From Rhyzopertha dominica (lineage: Eukaryota > Arthropoda > Insecta > Coleoptera > Bostrichidae): DNA of 64,000 bases. Position numbers and translations under genes: made by a program. The stretch spans positions 15,371,786-15,435,785 of the forward strand of contig QCXZ01000041.1 of NCBI GenBank assembly GCA_025024175.1, in the 5' to 3' direction. Under the pieces are notes generated by a model that was not told the origin of the DNA, made no database searches, and was given only the letters and a program-made list of their open reading frames with translations. This document shows positions 32,401 to 45,344 of this stretch, one piece after another; the first letter of the stretch is position 1; every line of letters starts with the position of its first letter.

Positions 32401-35400
32401 CTTTGATATTTGCACACGATGTTGCCCATACCACCAGGCAAACAGCGCCCGTACAACGATTCATTGCAAACAATCCCAAGGGGTAGAAACCGCCCTCTCG
32501 AACACTAAAAAATTCATATCTCGGTTAGCCCCCATAGTAACCCTTTGATATTTGCACACGATGTTGCCCATACCGCCAGCCAAACAGCGCCCGTACAACG
32601 ATTCATTGCAAACCATCCCAAGGGGTAGAAACCGCCCTTTCGAACACTAAAAAATTCATATCTCGGTTAGCCCCCATAGTAACTCTTTGATATTTGCACA
32701 CGATGTTACCCATACCGCTAGCCAAACAGCGCCCGTACAACGATTCATTGCAAAACCATCCCAAGGAGTAGAAACCGCCCTCTCGAACACTACAAAAATC
32801 ATATCTCGGTTAGCCCCCATAGTAACTCTTTGATATTTGCACACGATGTTGCCCATACCACCAGGCAAACAGCGCCCGTACAACGATTCATTGCAAACCA
32901 TCCCAAGGGGTAGAAACCGCCCTCTCGAACACTAAAAAAATTCATATCTCGGTTAGCCCCCATAGTAACTCTTTGATATTTGCACACGATGTTACCCATA
33001 CCGCTAGCCAAACAGCGCCCGTACAACGATTCATTGCAAACCATCCCAAGGGGTAGAAACCGCCCTCTCGAACACTAAAAAAATCATATCTCGGTTAGCC
33101 CCCATAGTGACTCTTTGATATTTGCACACGATGTTGCCCATACCACCAGGCAAACGGCGCCCGTACTACGATTCATTGCAAACCATCCCAAGGGGTAGAA
33201 ACCGCCCTCTCGAACACTAAAAAAATCATATCTCGGTTAGCCCCCATAGTAACTCTTTGATATTTGCACACGATGTTGCCCATACCACCAGGCAAACAGC
33301 GCCCGTACAACGATTCATTGCAAACCAATCCCAAGGGGTAGAAACCGCCCTCTCGAACACTAAAAAATTCATATCTCGGTTAGCCCCCATAGTAACTCTT
33401 TGATATTTGCACACGATGTTGCCCATACCGCCAGCCAAACAGCGCCCGTACAACGATTCATTGCAAACCATCCCAAGGGGTAGAAACCGCCCTCTCGAAC
33501 ACTAAAAAATTCATATCTCGGTTAGCCCCCATAGTAACTCTTTGATATTTGCACACGATGTTACCCATACCGCNAGCCAAACAGCGCCCGTACAACGATT
33601 NATTGCAAACCATCCCAAGGGGTAGAAACCGCCCTCTCGAACACTAAAAAAATCATATCTCGGTTAACCCCCATAGTAACTCTTTGATATTTGCACACGA
33701 TGTTACCCATACCGCCAGCCAAACAGCGCCCGTACAACGATTCATTGCAAACCATCCCAAGGGGTAGAAACCGCCCTCTCGAACACTAAAAAATCATATC
33801 TCGGTTAGCCCCCATAGTAACTCTTTGATATTTGCACACGATGTTGCCCATACCACCAGGCAAACAGCGCCCGTACAACGATTCATTGCAAACNATCCCA
33901 AGGGGTAGAAACCGCCCTCTCGAACACTAAAAAATTCATATCTCGGTTAGCCCCCATAGTAACTCTTTGATATTTGCACACGATGTTACCCATACCGCCA
34001 GCNAAACAGCGCCCGTACAACGATTCATTGCAAACCATCCCAAGGGGTAGAAACCGCCCTCTCGAACACTAAAAAATTCATATCTCGGTTAGCCTCTATA
34101 GTAACTCTTTGATATTTGCACACGATGTTACTCATACCGCGAGCCAAACAGCGCCCGTACAACGATTCATTGCAAACCATCCCAAGGGGTAGAAACCGCC
34201 CTCTCGAACACTAAAAAATCATATCTCGGTTAGCCCCCATAGTAACTCTTTGATATTTGCACACGATGTTGCTTATACCGATAGGCAAACAGCGCCCGTA
34301 CAACGATTCATTGCAAACCATCCCAAGGGGTAGAAACCGCCCTCTCGAACACTAAAAAAATCATATCTCGGTTAGCCCCCATAGTAACTCTTTGATATTT
34401 GCACACGATGTTGCCCATACCGCCAGCCAAACAGCGCCCGTACAACGATTCATTGCAAACCATCCCAAGGGGTAGAAACCGCCCTCTCGAACACTAAAAA
34501 ATCATACCTCGGTTAGCCCCCATAGTAACTCTTTGATATTTGCACACGATGTTGCCCATACCACCAGGCAAACAGCGCCCGTACAACGATTCATTGCAAA
34601 CCATCCCAAGGGGTAGAAACCGCCCTCTCGAACACTAAAAAAATCATATCTCGGTTAGCCCCCATAGTAACTCTTTGATATTTGCACACGATGTTGCCCA
34701 TACCACCAGGCAAACAGCGCCCGTACAACGATTCATTGCAAACCATCCCAAGGGGTAGAAACCGCCCTCTCGAACACTAAAAAATTCATATCTCGGTTAG
34801 CCCCCATAGTAACTCTTTGATATTTGCACACGATGTTGCCCATACCGCCAGCCAAACAGCGCCCGTACAACGATTCATTGCAAACCATCCCAAGGGGTAG
34901 AAACCGCCCTCTCGAACACTAAAAAATTCATATCTCGGTTAGCCCCCATAGTAACTCTTTGATATTTGCACACGATGTTACCCATACCACCAGGCAAACA
35001 GCGCCCGTACAACGATTCATTGCAAACATCCCAAGGGGTAGAAACCGCCCTCTCGAACACTAAAAAATTCATATCTCGGTTAGCCCCCATAGTAACTCTT
35101 TGATATTTGCACACGATGTTGCCCATACCGCCAGTCAAACAGCGCCCGTACAACGATTCATTGCAAACCATCCCAAGGGGTAGAAACCGCCCTCTCGAAC
35201 ACTAAAAAATCATATCTCGGTTAGCCCCCATAGTAACTCTTTGATATTTGCACACGATGTTGCCCATACCACCAGGCAAACAGCGCCCGTACAACGATTC
35301 ATTGCAAACAATCCCAAGGGGTAGAAACCGCCCTCTCGAACACTAAAAATTCATATCTCGGTTAGCCCCCATAGTAACTCTTTGATATTTGCACACGATG

Positions 35401-36069
35401 TTGCCCATACCGCCAGCCAAACAGCGCCCGTACAACGATTCATTGCAAACCATCCCAAGGGGTAGAAACCGCCCTCTCGAACACTAAAAAATTCATATCT
35501 CGGTTAGCCCCCATAGTAACTCTTTGATATTTGCACACGATGTTGCCCATACCGCCAGCCAAACAGCGCCCGTACAACGATTCATTGCAAACCATCCCAA
35601 GGGGTAGAAACCGCCCTCTCGAACACTAAAAAATTCATATCTCGGTTAGCCCCCATAGTAACTCTTTGATATTTGCACACGATGTTACCCATACCGCGAG
35701 CCAAACAGCGCCCGTACAACGATTCATTGCAAACCATCCCAAGGGGTAGAAACCGCCCTCTCGAACACTAAAAAATTCATATCTCGGTTAGCCCCCATAG
35801 TAACTCTTTGATATTTGCACACGATGTTACCCATACCGCTAGCCAAACAGCGCCCGTACAACGATTCATTGCAAACCATCCCAAGGGGTAGAAACCGCCC
35901 TCTCGAACACTAAAAAATCATATCTCGGTTAGCCCCCATAGTAACTCTTTGATATTTGCACACGATGTTGCCCATACCACCAGGCAAACAGCGCCCGTAC
36001 AACGATTCATTGCAAACAATCCCAAGGGGTAGAAACCGCCCTCTCGAACACTAAAAAATTCATATCTCG
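29461..36069 (-). repeat. Left satellite array, about 46 copies of a 142-bp unit
   Basis: Successive AACCATCCCAAGGGG starts are 142 bp apart (30055 and 30197, for example). Units fall into variants by the segment before AAACAGCGCC: CCGCCAGCC, CCACCAGGC, CCGATAGGC and CCGCTAGCC. These recur in order (GATAGG, ACCAGG, GCCAGC, GCTAGC) as a roughly four-unit higher-order repeat, clearly so at 31700-32720. Frames of about 81 codons on the minus strand are a by-product of unit periodicity, not genes. Confidence 0.93.
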
Positions 36070-36076
36070 TGTCTCG
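36070..36076. other. Inversion junction between the two satellite arms
   Basis: Up to 36069 the unit reads ...CATATCTCG in minus orientation. After the 7-base TGTCTCG the opposite strand of the unit begins at TATGGGC (36077). No unique central core separates the arms. Confidence 0.85.
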
Positions 36077-39000
36077 TATGGGCAACATCGTGTGCAAATA
36101 TCAGAGAGTTACTATGGGGCTAACCGAGATATGAATTTTTTAGTGCTCGAGAGGGCGGTTTCTACCCCTTGGGATGGCTTGCAATGACTCTTTGTATGGG
36201 CGCTGTTTGCCTGGCGGTATGGACAACATTGTGTGCGAATATCAACGAGTCACTATGGGGGCTAACCGAGATATGAATTTTTTAGTGCTCGAGAGAGCGG
36301 TTTCTACCCCTTCGTGTGGTTTTGCAATGAATCGTTGTATGGGCGCTGTTTGCCTATCGGTATAAAGCAACATTGTGTGCGAATATCAAAGAGTTACTAA
36401 TGTGGGCTAACCGAGATATGATTTTTTTAGTGTTCGAGAGGGCGGTTTCTACCCCTTGGGATGGTTTGCAATGAATCGTTGTACGGGCGCTGTTTGGCTG
36501 GCGCGTATGGGTAACATCGTGTGCAAATATCAAAGAGTTACTATGGGGGCTAACCGAGATATGATTTTTTTAGTGTTCGAGAGGGCGGTTTCTACCCCTT
36601 GGGATGGTTTGCAATGAATCGTTGTACGGGCGCTGTTTGGCTGGCGGTATGGGTAACATCGTGTGCAAATATCAAAGAGTTACTATGGGGGCTAACCGAG
36701 ATATAATTTTTTCAGTGTTCGAGAGGGCGGTTTCTACCCCTTGGGATGGTTTGCAATGAATCGTTGTACGGGCGCTGTTTGGCTGGCGGTATGGGTAACA
36801 TCGTGTGCAAATATCAAAGAGTTACTATGGGGGCTAACCGAGATATGATTTTTGTAGTGTTCGAGAAGGCGGTTTCTACCCCTTGGGATGGTTTGCAATG
36901 AATCGTTGTACGGGCGCTGTTTGGCTGGCGGTATGGGTAACATCGTGTGCAAATATCAAAGAGTTACTATGGGGGCTAACCGAGATATGATTTTTTAGTG
37001 TTCGAGAGGGCGGTTTCTACCCCTTGGGATGGTTTGCAATGAATCGTTGTACGGGCGCTGTTTGGCTGGCGGCATGGGTAACATCGTGTGCAAATATCAA
37101 AGAGTTACTATGGGGGCTAACCGAGATATGAATTTTTTAGTGTTCGAGAGGGCGGTTTCTACCCCTTGGGATGGTTTGCAATGAATCGTTGTACGGGCGC
37201 TGTTTGCCTGGTGGTATGGTCAACATCGTGTGCAAATATCAAAGAGTTACTATGGGGGCTAACCGAGATATGATTTTTTAGTGTTCGAGAGGGCGGTTTC
37301 TACCCCTTGGGATGGTTTGCAATGAATCGTTGTACGGGCGCTGTTTGCCTGGTGGTATGGGCAACATCGTGTGCAAATATCAAAGAGTTACTATGGGGGC
37401 TAACCGAGATATGAATTTTTTAGTGTTCGAGAGGGCGGTTTCTACCCCTTGGGATGGTTTGCAATGAATCGTTGTACGGGCGCTGTTTGCCTGGTGGTAT
37501 GGGCAACATCGTGTGCAAATATCAAAGAGTTACTATGGGGGCTAACCGAGATATGATTTTTTAGTGTTCGAGAGGGCGGTTTCTACCCCTTGGGATGGTT
37601 TGCAATGAATCGTTGTACGGGCGCTGTTTGCCTGGTGGTATGGGCAACATCGTGTGCAAATATCAAAGAGTTACTATGGGGGCTAACCGAGATATGATTT
37701 TTTAGTGTTCGAGAGGGCGGTTTCTACCCCTTGGATGGTTTGCAATGAATCGTTGTACGGGCGCTGTTTGCCTGGTGGTATGGGCAACATCGTGTGCAAA
37801 TATCAAAGAGTTACTATGGGGGCTAACCGAGATATGAATTTTTTTAGTGTTCGAGAGGGCGGGTTTCTACCCCTTGGGATGGTTTGCAATGAATCGTTGT
37901 ACGGGCGCTGTTTGCCTGGTGGTATGGGCAACATCGTGTGCAAATATCAAAGAGTTACTATGGGGGCTAACCGAGATATGATTTTTTTAGTGTTCGAGAG
38001 GGCGGTTTCTACCCCTTGGGATGGTTTGCAATGAATCGTTGTACGGCGCTGTTTGCCTGTGGTATGGGCAACATCGTGTGCAAATATCAAAGAGTTACTA
38101 TGGGGGCTAACCGAGATATGATTTTTTAGTGTTCGAGAGGGCGGTTTTCTACCCCTTGGGATGGTTTGCAATGAATCGTTGTACGGGCGCTGTTGGCCGG
38201 CGTATGGCAACATCGTGTGCAAATATCAAGAGTTACTATGGGGGCTAACCGAGATATGATTTTTAGTGTCGAGAGGGCGGTTTCTACCCCTTGGATGGTT
38301 TGCAATGAATCGTTGTACGGGCGCTGTTTGCCTCGGTGGTATGGGCAACATCGTGTGCAAATATCAAAGAGTTACTATGGGGGCTAACCGAGATATGATT
38401 TTTTTTAGTGTTCGAGAGGGCGGTTTCTACCCCTTGGATGGTTTGCAATGAATCGTTGTACGGGCGCTGTTTGGCTGGCGGTATGGCAACATCGTGTGCA
38501 AATATCAAGAGTTACTATGGGGGCTAACCGAGATATGAATTTTTTAGTGTTCGAGAGGGCGGTTTCTACCCCTTGGGATGGTTTGCAATGAATCGTTGTA
38601 CGGGCTGTTTGCTGGGTATGGGTAACATCGTGTGCAAATATCAAAGAGTTACTATGGGGCTAACCGAGATATGATTTTTTAGTGTTCGAGAGGGCGGTTT
38701 CTACCCTTGGGATGGTTTGCAATGAATCGTTGTACGGGCGCTGTTTTGGCTGGCGGTATGGGTAACATCGTGTGCAAATATCAAAGAGTTACTATGGGGC
38801 TAACGAGATATGAATTTTTTAGTGTTCGAGAGGGCGGTTTCTACCCCTTGGGATGGTTTGCAATGAATCGTTGTACGGGCGCTGTTTGCCTGGTGTATGG
38901 CAACATCGTGTGCAAATATAAAGTTACTATGGGGGCTAACCGAGATATGATTTTTTAGTGTTCGAGAGGGCGTTTTACCCCTTGGGATGGTTTGCAATGA

Positions 39001-42000
39001 ATCGTGTACGGGGCTGTTTGGCTGGTGGTATGGCAACATCGTGTGCAAATATCAAAGAGTTACTATGGGGGCTAACCGAGATATATTTTTTTTAGTGTTC
39101 GAGAGGGCGGTTTCTACCCCTTGGGATGGTTTGCAATGAATCGTTGACGGGCGCTGTTTGCCTGGNNNNNNNNNNNNNNNNNNNNNNNNNNNNNNNNNNN
39201 NNNNNNNNNNNNNNNNNNNNNNNNNNNNNNNNNNNNNNNNNNNNNNNNNNNNNNNNNNNNNNNNNGAGATATGAATTTTTTAGTGTTCGAGAGGGCGGTT
39301 TCTACCCCTTGGATGGTTTGCAATGAATCGTTGTACGGGCGCTGTTTGCTGGGTATGGGCAACATCGTGTGCAAATATCAAAGAGTTACTATGGGGCTAA
39401 CCGAGATATGAATTTTTTTAGTGTTCGAGAGGGCGGTTTCTACCCCTTGGGATGGTTTGCAATGAATCGTTGTACGGGCGCTGTTTGCTGGCGGTATGGG
39501 TAACATCGCGTGTGCAATATCAAAGAGTTACTATGGGGGCTAACCGAGATATGAATTTTTAGTGTTCGAGAGGGCGGTTTCTACCCCTTGGGATGGTTTG
39601 CAATGAATCGTTGTACGGGCGCTGTTTGCCTGGGGTATGGGCAACATCGTGTGCAAATATCAAAGAGTTACTATGGGGCTAACCGAGATATGAATTTTTT
39701 AGTGTTCGAGAGGGCGGTTTCTACCCCTTGGGATGGTTTGCAATGAATCGTTGTACGGGCGCTGTTTGGCTGGCGGTATGGGGAACATCGTGTGGCAAAT
39801 ACAAAGAGTTTACTATGGGGCTAACCGAGGATATGATATTTTTAGTGTTCGAGAGGGGCGGTTTCTTACCCTTGGGATGGTTGCAATGAATCATTGTACG
39901 GGCGCTGGTTTGGCTGGCGGCATGGGTAACATCGTGTGCCAAATATCAAAGAGTTACTATGGGGCTAACCGAGATATGAATTTTTTAGCTGTCGAGAGGG
40001 CGGTTTCTACCCTTGGGATGGTTTTCTAATGAAAGCGTAGTACGGGCGCTGTTTGCCTGGTCGATATAGCCACATCCGTGTGGCAAATATGAACGAGTTA
40101 CTATGGGGGCTAACCGAGATATGAATTTTTTAGTGTTCGAGAGGGCGGTTTTCTACCCCTTGGGATGGTTTGCAATGAATCGTTGTACGGGCGCTGTTTG
40201 GCTGGCGTATGGGTAACATCGTGTGCAAATATCAAAGAGTTACTATGGGGGCTAAACCGAGATATGAATTTTTTTAGTGCTCGAGAGGGCGGTTTCTACC
40301 CCTTGGGATGGTTTGCAATAAATCGTTGTACGGGCGCTGTTTGCCTGGTGGCTATGCGGCAAACATCGTGTGAAATATCAAAGAGTTTACTATGGGGGCT
40401 AACCGAGATATGATTTTTTAGTGTTCGAGAGGGCGGTTTCTACCCCTTGCGGATGTTTGCAATGAATCGTTGTACGGGCGCTGTTTGGCTGGCGGTATGG
40501 GCAACATCGTGTGCAAATATCAAAGAGTTACTATGGGGGCTAACCGAGATATGATTTTTTTAGTGTTCGAGAGGGCGGTTTCTACCCCTTGGGATGGTTG
40601 CAATGAATCGTTGTACGGGACGCTGTTTGCCTGGTGGTTATAGGCAACATCGTGTGCAAATATCAAAGAGTTGCTATGGGGGCAACCGAGATATGATTTT
40701 TTAGTGTTCGAGAGGGCGGTTTCTACCCCTTGGGATGGTTTGCAATGAATCGTTGTACGGGCAGCTGTTTGGCTAGGCGGTATGAGTAACATCGTGTGCA
40801 AATATCAAAGAGTTACTATGGGGGCTAACCGAGATATGAATTTATTTAGTGTTCGAGAGGGCGGTTTCTACCCCTTGGGATGGTTTGCAATGGAATCGTT
40901 GTACGGGCGCTGTTTGCCTGGTGGTATGGGCAACATCGTGTGCAAATATCATAAAGTTACTATGGGGGCTAACCGAGATATGATTTTTTTAGTGTTCGAG
41001 AGGGGCGGTTTCTACCCCTTGGGATGGTTTGCAATGAATCGATTGTACGGGCGCTGTTTGCCTGGTGGTATGGGCAACATCGTGTGCAAATATCAAAGAG
41101 TTACTATGGGGGCTAACCGAGATATGATTTTTTTAGTGTTCGAGAGGGCGGTTTCTACCCCTTGGGATGGTTTGCAATGAATCGTTGTACGGGCGCTGTT
41201 TGCCTGGTGGTATGGGCAACATCGTGTGCAAATATCAAAGAGTTACTATGGGAGCTAACCGAGATATGATTTTTTTAGTGTTCGAGAGGGCGGTTTCTAC
41301 CCCTTGGGATGGTTTGCAATGAATCGTTGTACGGGCGCTGTTTGGCTAGCGGTATGGGTAACATCGTGTGCAAATATCAAAGAGTTACTATGGGGGCTAA
41401 CCGAGATATGAATTTTTTAGTGTTCGAGAGGGCGGTTTCTACCCCTTGGGATGGTTTGCAATGAATCGTTGTACGGGCGCTGTTTGGCTGGCGGTATGGG
41501 CAACATCGTGTGCAAATATCAAAGAGTTACTATGGGGGCTAACCGAGATATGATTATTTTAGCGTTCGAGAGGGCGGTTTCTACCCCTTGGGATGGTTTG
41601 CAATGAATCGTTGTACGGGCGCTGTTTGGCTGGCGGTATGGGTAACATCGTGTGCAAATATCAAAGAGTTACTATGGGGGCTAACCGAGATATGATTTTT
41701 GTAGTGTTCGAGAGGGCGGTTTCTACCCCTTGGGATGGTTTGCAATNAATCGTTGTACGGGCGCTGTTTGGCTGGCGGTATGGGCNACATCNTGTGCAAA
41801 TATCAAAGAGTTACTATGGGGGCTAACCGAGATATGATTTTTTTAGTGTTCGAGAGGGCGGTTTTCTACCCCTTGGGATGGTTTGCAATGAATCGTTGTA
41901 CGGGCGCTGTTTGGCTAGCGGTATGGGTAACATCGTGTGCAAATATCAAAGAGTTACTATGGGGGCTAACCGAGATATGAATTTTTTAGTGTTCGAGAGG

Positions 42001-45000
42001 GCGGTTTCTACCCCTTGGGATGGTTTGCAATGAATCGTTGTACGGGCGCTGTATGGCTGGCGGTAAGGGCAACATCGTGTGCAAATATCAAAGAGTTACT
42101 ATGGGGGCTAACCGAGATATGAATTTTTTAGTGTTCGAGAGGGCGGTTTCTACCCCTTGGGATTGTTTGCAATGAATCGTTGTACGGGCGCTGTTTGCCT
42201 GGTGGTATGGGCAACATCGTGTGCAAATATCAAAGAGTTACTATGGGGGCTAACCGAGATATGATTTTATTAGTGTTCGAGAGGGCGGTTTCTACCCCTT
42301 GGGATGGTTTGCAATGAATCGTTGTACGGGCGCTGTTTGCCTATCGGTATAAGCAACATCGTGTGCAAATATCAAAGAGTTACTATGGGGGCTAACCGAG
42401 ATATGATTTTTTTAGTGTTCGAGAGGGCGGTTTCTACCCCTTGGGATGGTTTGCAATGAATCGTTGTACGGGCGCTGTTTGGCTAGTGGTATGGGTAACA
42501 TCGTGTGCAAATATCAAAGAGTTACTATGGGGGCTAACCGAGATATGAATTTTTTAGTGTTCGAGAGGGCGGTTTCTACCCCTTGGGATGGTTTGCAATG
42601 TATCGTTGTACGGGCGCTGTTTGGCTGGCGGTATGGGTAAGATCGTGTGCAAATATCAAAGAGTTACTATGGGGGCTAACCGAGATATGATTTTTTTAGT
42701 GTTCGAGAGGGCGGTTTCTACCCCTTGGGATGGTTTGCAATGAATCGTTGTACGGGCGCTGTTTGCCTGGTGGTATGGGCAACATCGTGTGCAAATATCA
42801 AAGAGTTACTATGGGGGCTAACCGAGATATGATTTTTTTAGTGTTCGAGAGGGCGGTTTCTACCCCTTGGGATGGTTTGCAATGAATCGTTGTACGGGCG
42901 CTGTTTGGCTAGCGGTATGGGTAACATCGTGTGCAAATATCAAAGAGTTACTATGGGGGCTAACCGAGATATGAATTTTTTAGTGTTCGAGAGGGCGGTT
43001 TCTACCCCTTGGGATGGTTTGCAATGAATCGTTGTACGGGCGCTGTTTGGCTGGCGGTATGGGCAACATCGTGTGCAAATATCAAAGAGTTACTATGGGG
43101 GCTAACCGAGATATGTATTTTTTAGTGTTCGAGAGGGCGGTTTCTACCCCTTGGGATTGTTTGCAATGAATCGTTGTACGGGCGCTGTTTGCCTGGTGGT
43201 ATGGGCAACATCGTGTGCAAATATCAAAGAGTTACTATGGGGGCTAACCGAGATATGATTTTAATAGTGTTCGAGAGGGCGGTTTCTACCCCTTGGGATG
43301 GTTTGCAATGAATCGTTGTACGGGCGCTGTTTGTCTATCGGTATAAGCAACATCGTGTGCAAATATCAAAGAGTTACTATGAGGGCTAACCGAGATATGA
43401 TTTTTTTAGTGTTCGAGAGGGCGGTTTCTACCCCTTGGGATGGTTTGCAATGAATCGTTGTACGGGCGCTGTTTGGCTAGCGGTATGGGTAACATCGTGA
43501 GCAAATATCAAAGAGTTACTATGGGGGCTAACCGAGATATGAATTTTTTAGTGTTCGAGAGGGCGGTTTCTACCCCTTGGGATGGTTTGCAATGTATCGT
43601 TGTACGGGCGCTGTTTGGCTGGCGGTATGGGTAAGATCGTGTGCAAATATCAAAGAGTTACTATGGGGGCTAACCGAGATATGATTTTTTTAGTGTTCGA
43701 GAGGGCGGTTTCTACCCCTTGGGATGGTTTGCAATGAATCGTTGTACGGGCGCTGTTTGCCTGGTGGTATGGGCAACATCGTGTGCAAATATCAAAGAGT
43801 TACTATGGGGGCTAACCGAGATATGATTTTTTTAGTGTTCGAGAGGGCGGTTTCTACCCCTTGGGATGGTTTGCAATGAATCGTTGTACGGGCGCTGTTT
43901 GGCTAGCGGTATGGGTAACATCGTGTGCAAATATCAAAGAGTTACTATGGGGGCTAACCGAGATATGAATTTTTTAGTGTTCGAGAGGGCGGTTTCTACC
44001 CCTTGGGATGGTTTGCAATGAATCGTTGTACGGGCGCTGTTTGGCTGGCGGTATGGGCAACATCGTGTGCAAATATCAAAGAGTTACTATGGGGGCTAAC
44101 CGAGATATGAATTTTTTAGTGTTCGAGAGGGCGGTTTCTACCCCTTGGGATTGTTTGCAATGAATCGTTGTACGGGCGCTGTTTGCCTGGTGGTATGGGC
44201 AACATCGTGTGCAAATATCAAAGAGTTACTATGGGGGCTAACCGAGATATGATTTTAATAGTGTTCGAGAGGGCGGTTTCTACCCCTTGGGATGGTTTGC
44301 AATGAATCGTTGTACGGGCGCTGTTTGTCTATCGGTATAAGCAACATCGTGTGCAAATATCAAAGAGTTACTATGAGGGCTAACCGAGATATGATTTTTT
44401 TAGTGTTCGAGAGGGCGGTTTCTACCCCTTGGGATGGTTTGCAATGAATCGTTGTACGGGCGCTGTTTGGCTAGCGGTATGGGTAACATCGTGAGCAAAT
44501 ATCAAAGAGTTACTATGGGGGCTAACCGAGATATGAATTTTTTAGTGTTCGAGAGGGCGGTTTCTACCCCTTGGGATGGTTTGCAATGAATCGTTGTACG
44601 GGCGCTGTTTGGCTGGCGGTATGGGCAACATCGTGTGCAAATATCAAAGAGTTACTATGGGGGCTAACCGAGATATGAATTTTTTAGTGTTCGAGAGGGC
44701 GGTTTCTACCCCTTGGGATTGTTTGCAATGAATCGTTGTACGGGCGCTGTTTGCCTGGTGGTATGGGCAACATCGTGTGCAAATATCAAAGAGTTACTAT
44801 GGGGGCTAACCGAGATATGATTTTTTTAGTGTTCGAGAGGGCGGTTTCTACCCCTTGGGATGGTTTGCAATGAATCGTTGTACGGGCGCTGTTTGCCTAT
44901 CGGTATAAGCAACATTATGTGCGAATATAAAAGGGTTACTATGGGGGCTAACCGAGATATGAATATTTTAGTGTTCTAAAGGGCGGTTTCTACCCCTTGG

Positions 45001-45175
45001 GATGGTTTGCAATGAATCGTTGTACGGGCGCTGTTTGGCTGGCGGTATGGGTAACATCGTGTGCAAATATCAAAGAGTTACTATGGGAGCTAACCGAGAT
45101 ATGAATTTTTTAGTGCTCGAGAGGGCGGTTTTTACCCCTTGGGATGGTTCGCAATGTATCGTTGTACGGGCGCTG
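36077..45175 (+). repeat. Right satellite array, about 64 copies of a 142-bp unit
   Basis: Same unit in opposite orientation to the left array. From about 37,700 to 41,200 the units carry many single-base indels and the 100-base gap, pointing to consensus errors. The outer part (41.2-45.2 kb) is clean. At 42,560-43,500 and 43,554-44,494 a seven-unit block (994 bp) is duplicated almost exactly, sharing private variants such as GCAATGTATCG, GATTTTAATAG and CGTGAGCAAAT. Confidence 0.92.
39166..39265. other. Assembly gap of 100 Ns
   Basis: A run of exactly 100 N inside the right array, the usual placeholder for a gap of unknown size; the true array may be longer. Confidence 0.98.
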
Positions 45176-45335
45176 TTATAAAAATTTATTTTAGAATGTG
45201 CTATTTCCTGGTGACTAGGTAGAAGCTAATTACCTATATGAATGAACGGCCATCTACAAAGTTTGTTAGCTCTATAGTATTCGGGTGTTTCCGTAAAAAT
45301 TGGCTGCTGGAACTGGCCGCTGTTTTCACACGGGT
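45176..45335 (-). repeat. Right unique terminal inverted repeat of the foldback element
   Basis: Inverted partner of 29301-29460, 160 bp, ending CACACGGGT. Confidence 0.9.
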
Positions 45336-45344
45336 GAACAAGTG
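45336..45344 (+). repeat. Right 9-bp target-site duplication of the giant foldback element
   Basis: GAACAAGTG, identical to 29292-29300. Confidence 0.9.

Larger units (their letters stand above)
29301..45335. mobile_element. Giant satellite-armed foldback DNA transposon (16,035 bp, non-autonomous)
   Basis: The element starts ACCCGTGTGAAAACAGCGG and ends with its reverse complement, flanked by the perfect 9-bp duplication GAACAAGTG. Each end has 160 bp of unique sequence, identical between ends except for one N. Inside lie two arrays of a 142-bp repeat in opposite orientations that meet at 36070-36076. No transposase or other coding sequence is present. A 9-bp duplication plus tandem repeats in inverted arms is characteristic of Foldback elements and of MuDR-type Rehavkus elements; I cannot choose between them without a transposase. 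It must have moved using enzymes supplied elsewhere. Identical ends imply recent insertion or gene conversion. Confidence 0.9.

Noticed and set aside
32656..43634. Open frames of 60-130 codons (MVCNESLYGRCLPGGMG...) repeated through the satellite arrays
   Set aside because: They arise because the 142-bp unit happens to be open in one frame and cycles through frames between units. They have no start context or splice signals, and the longest lie in the indel-rich zone.
29461..45175. Centromeric satellite or CRISPR-like array
   Set aside because: There are no spacers and the genome is eukaryotic. The array is enclosed by a transposon's inverted termini and target duplication rather than open-ended.
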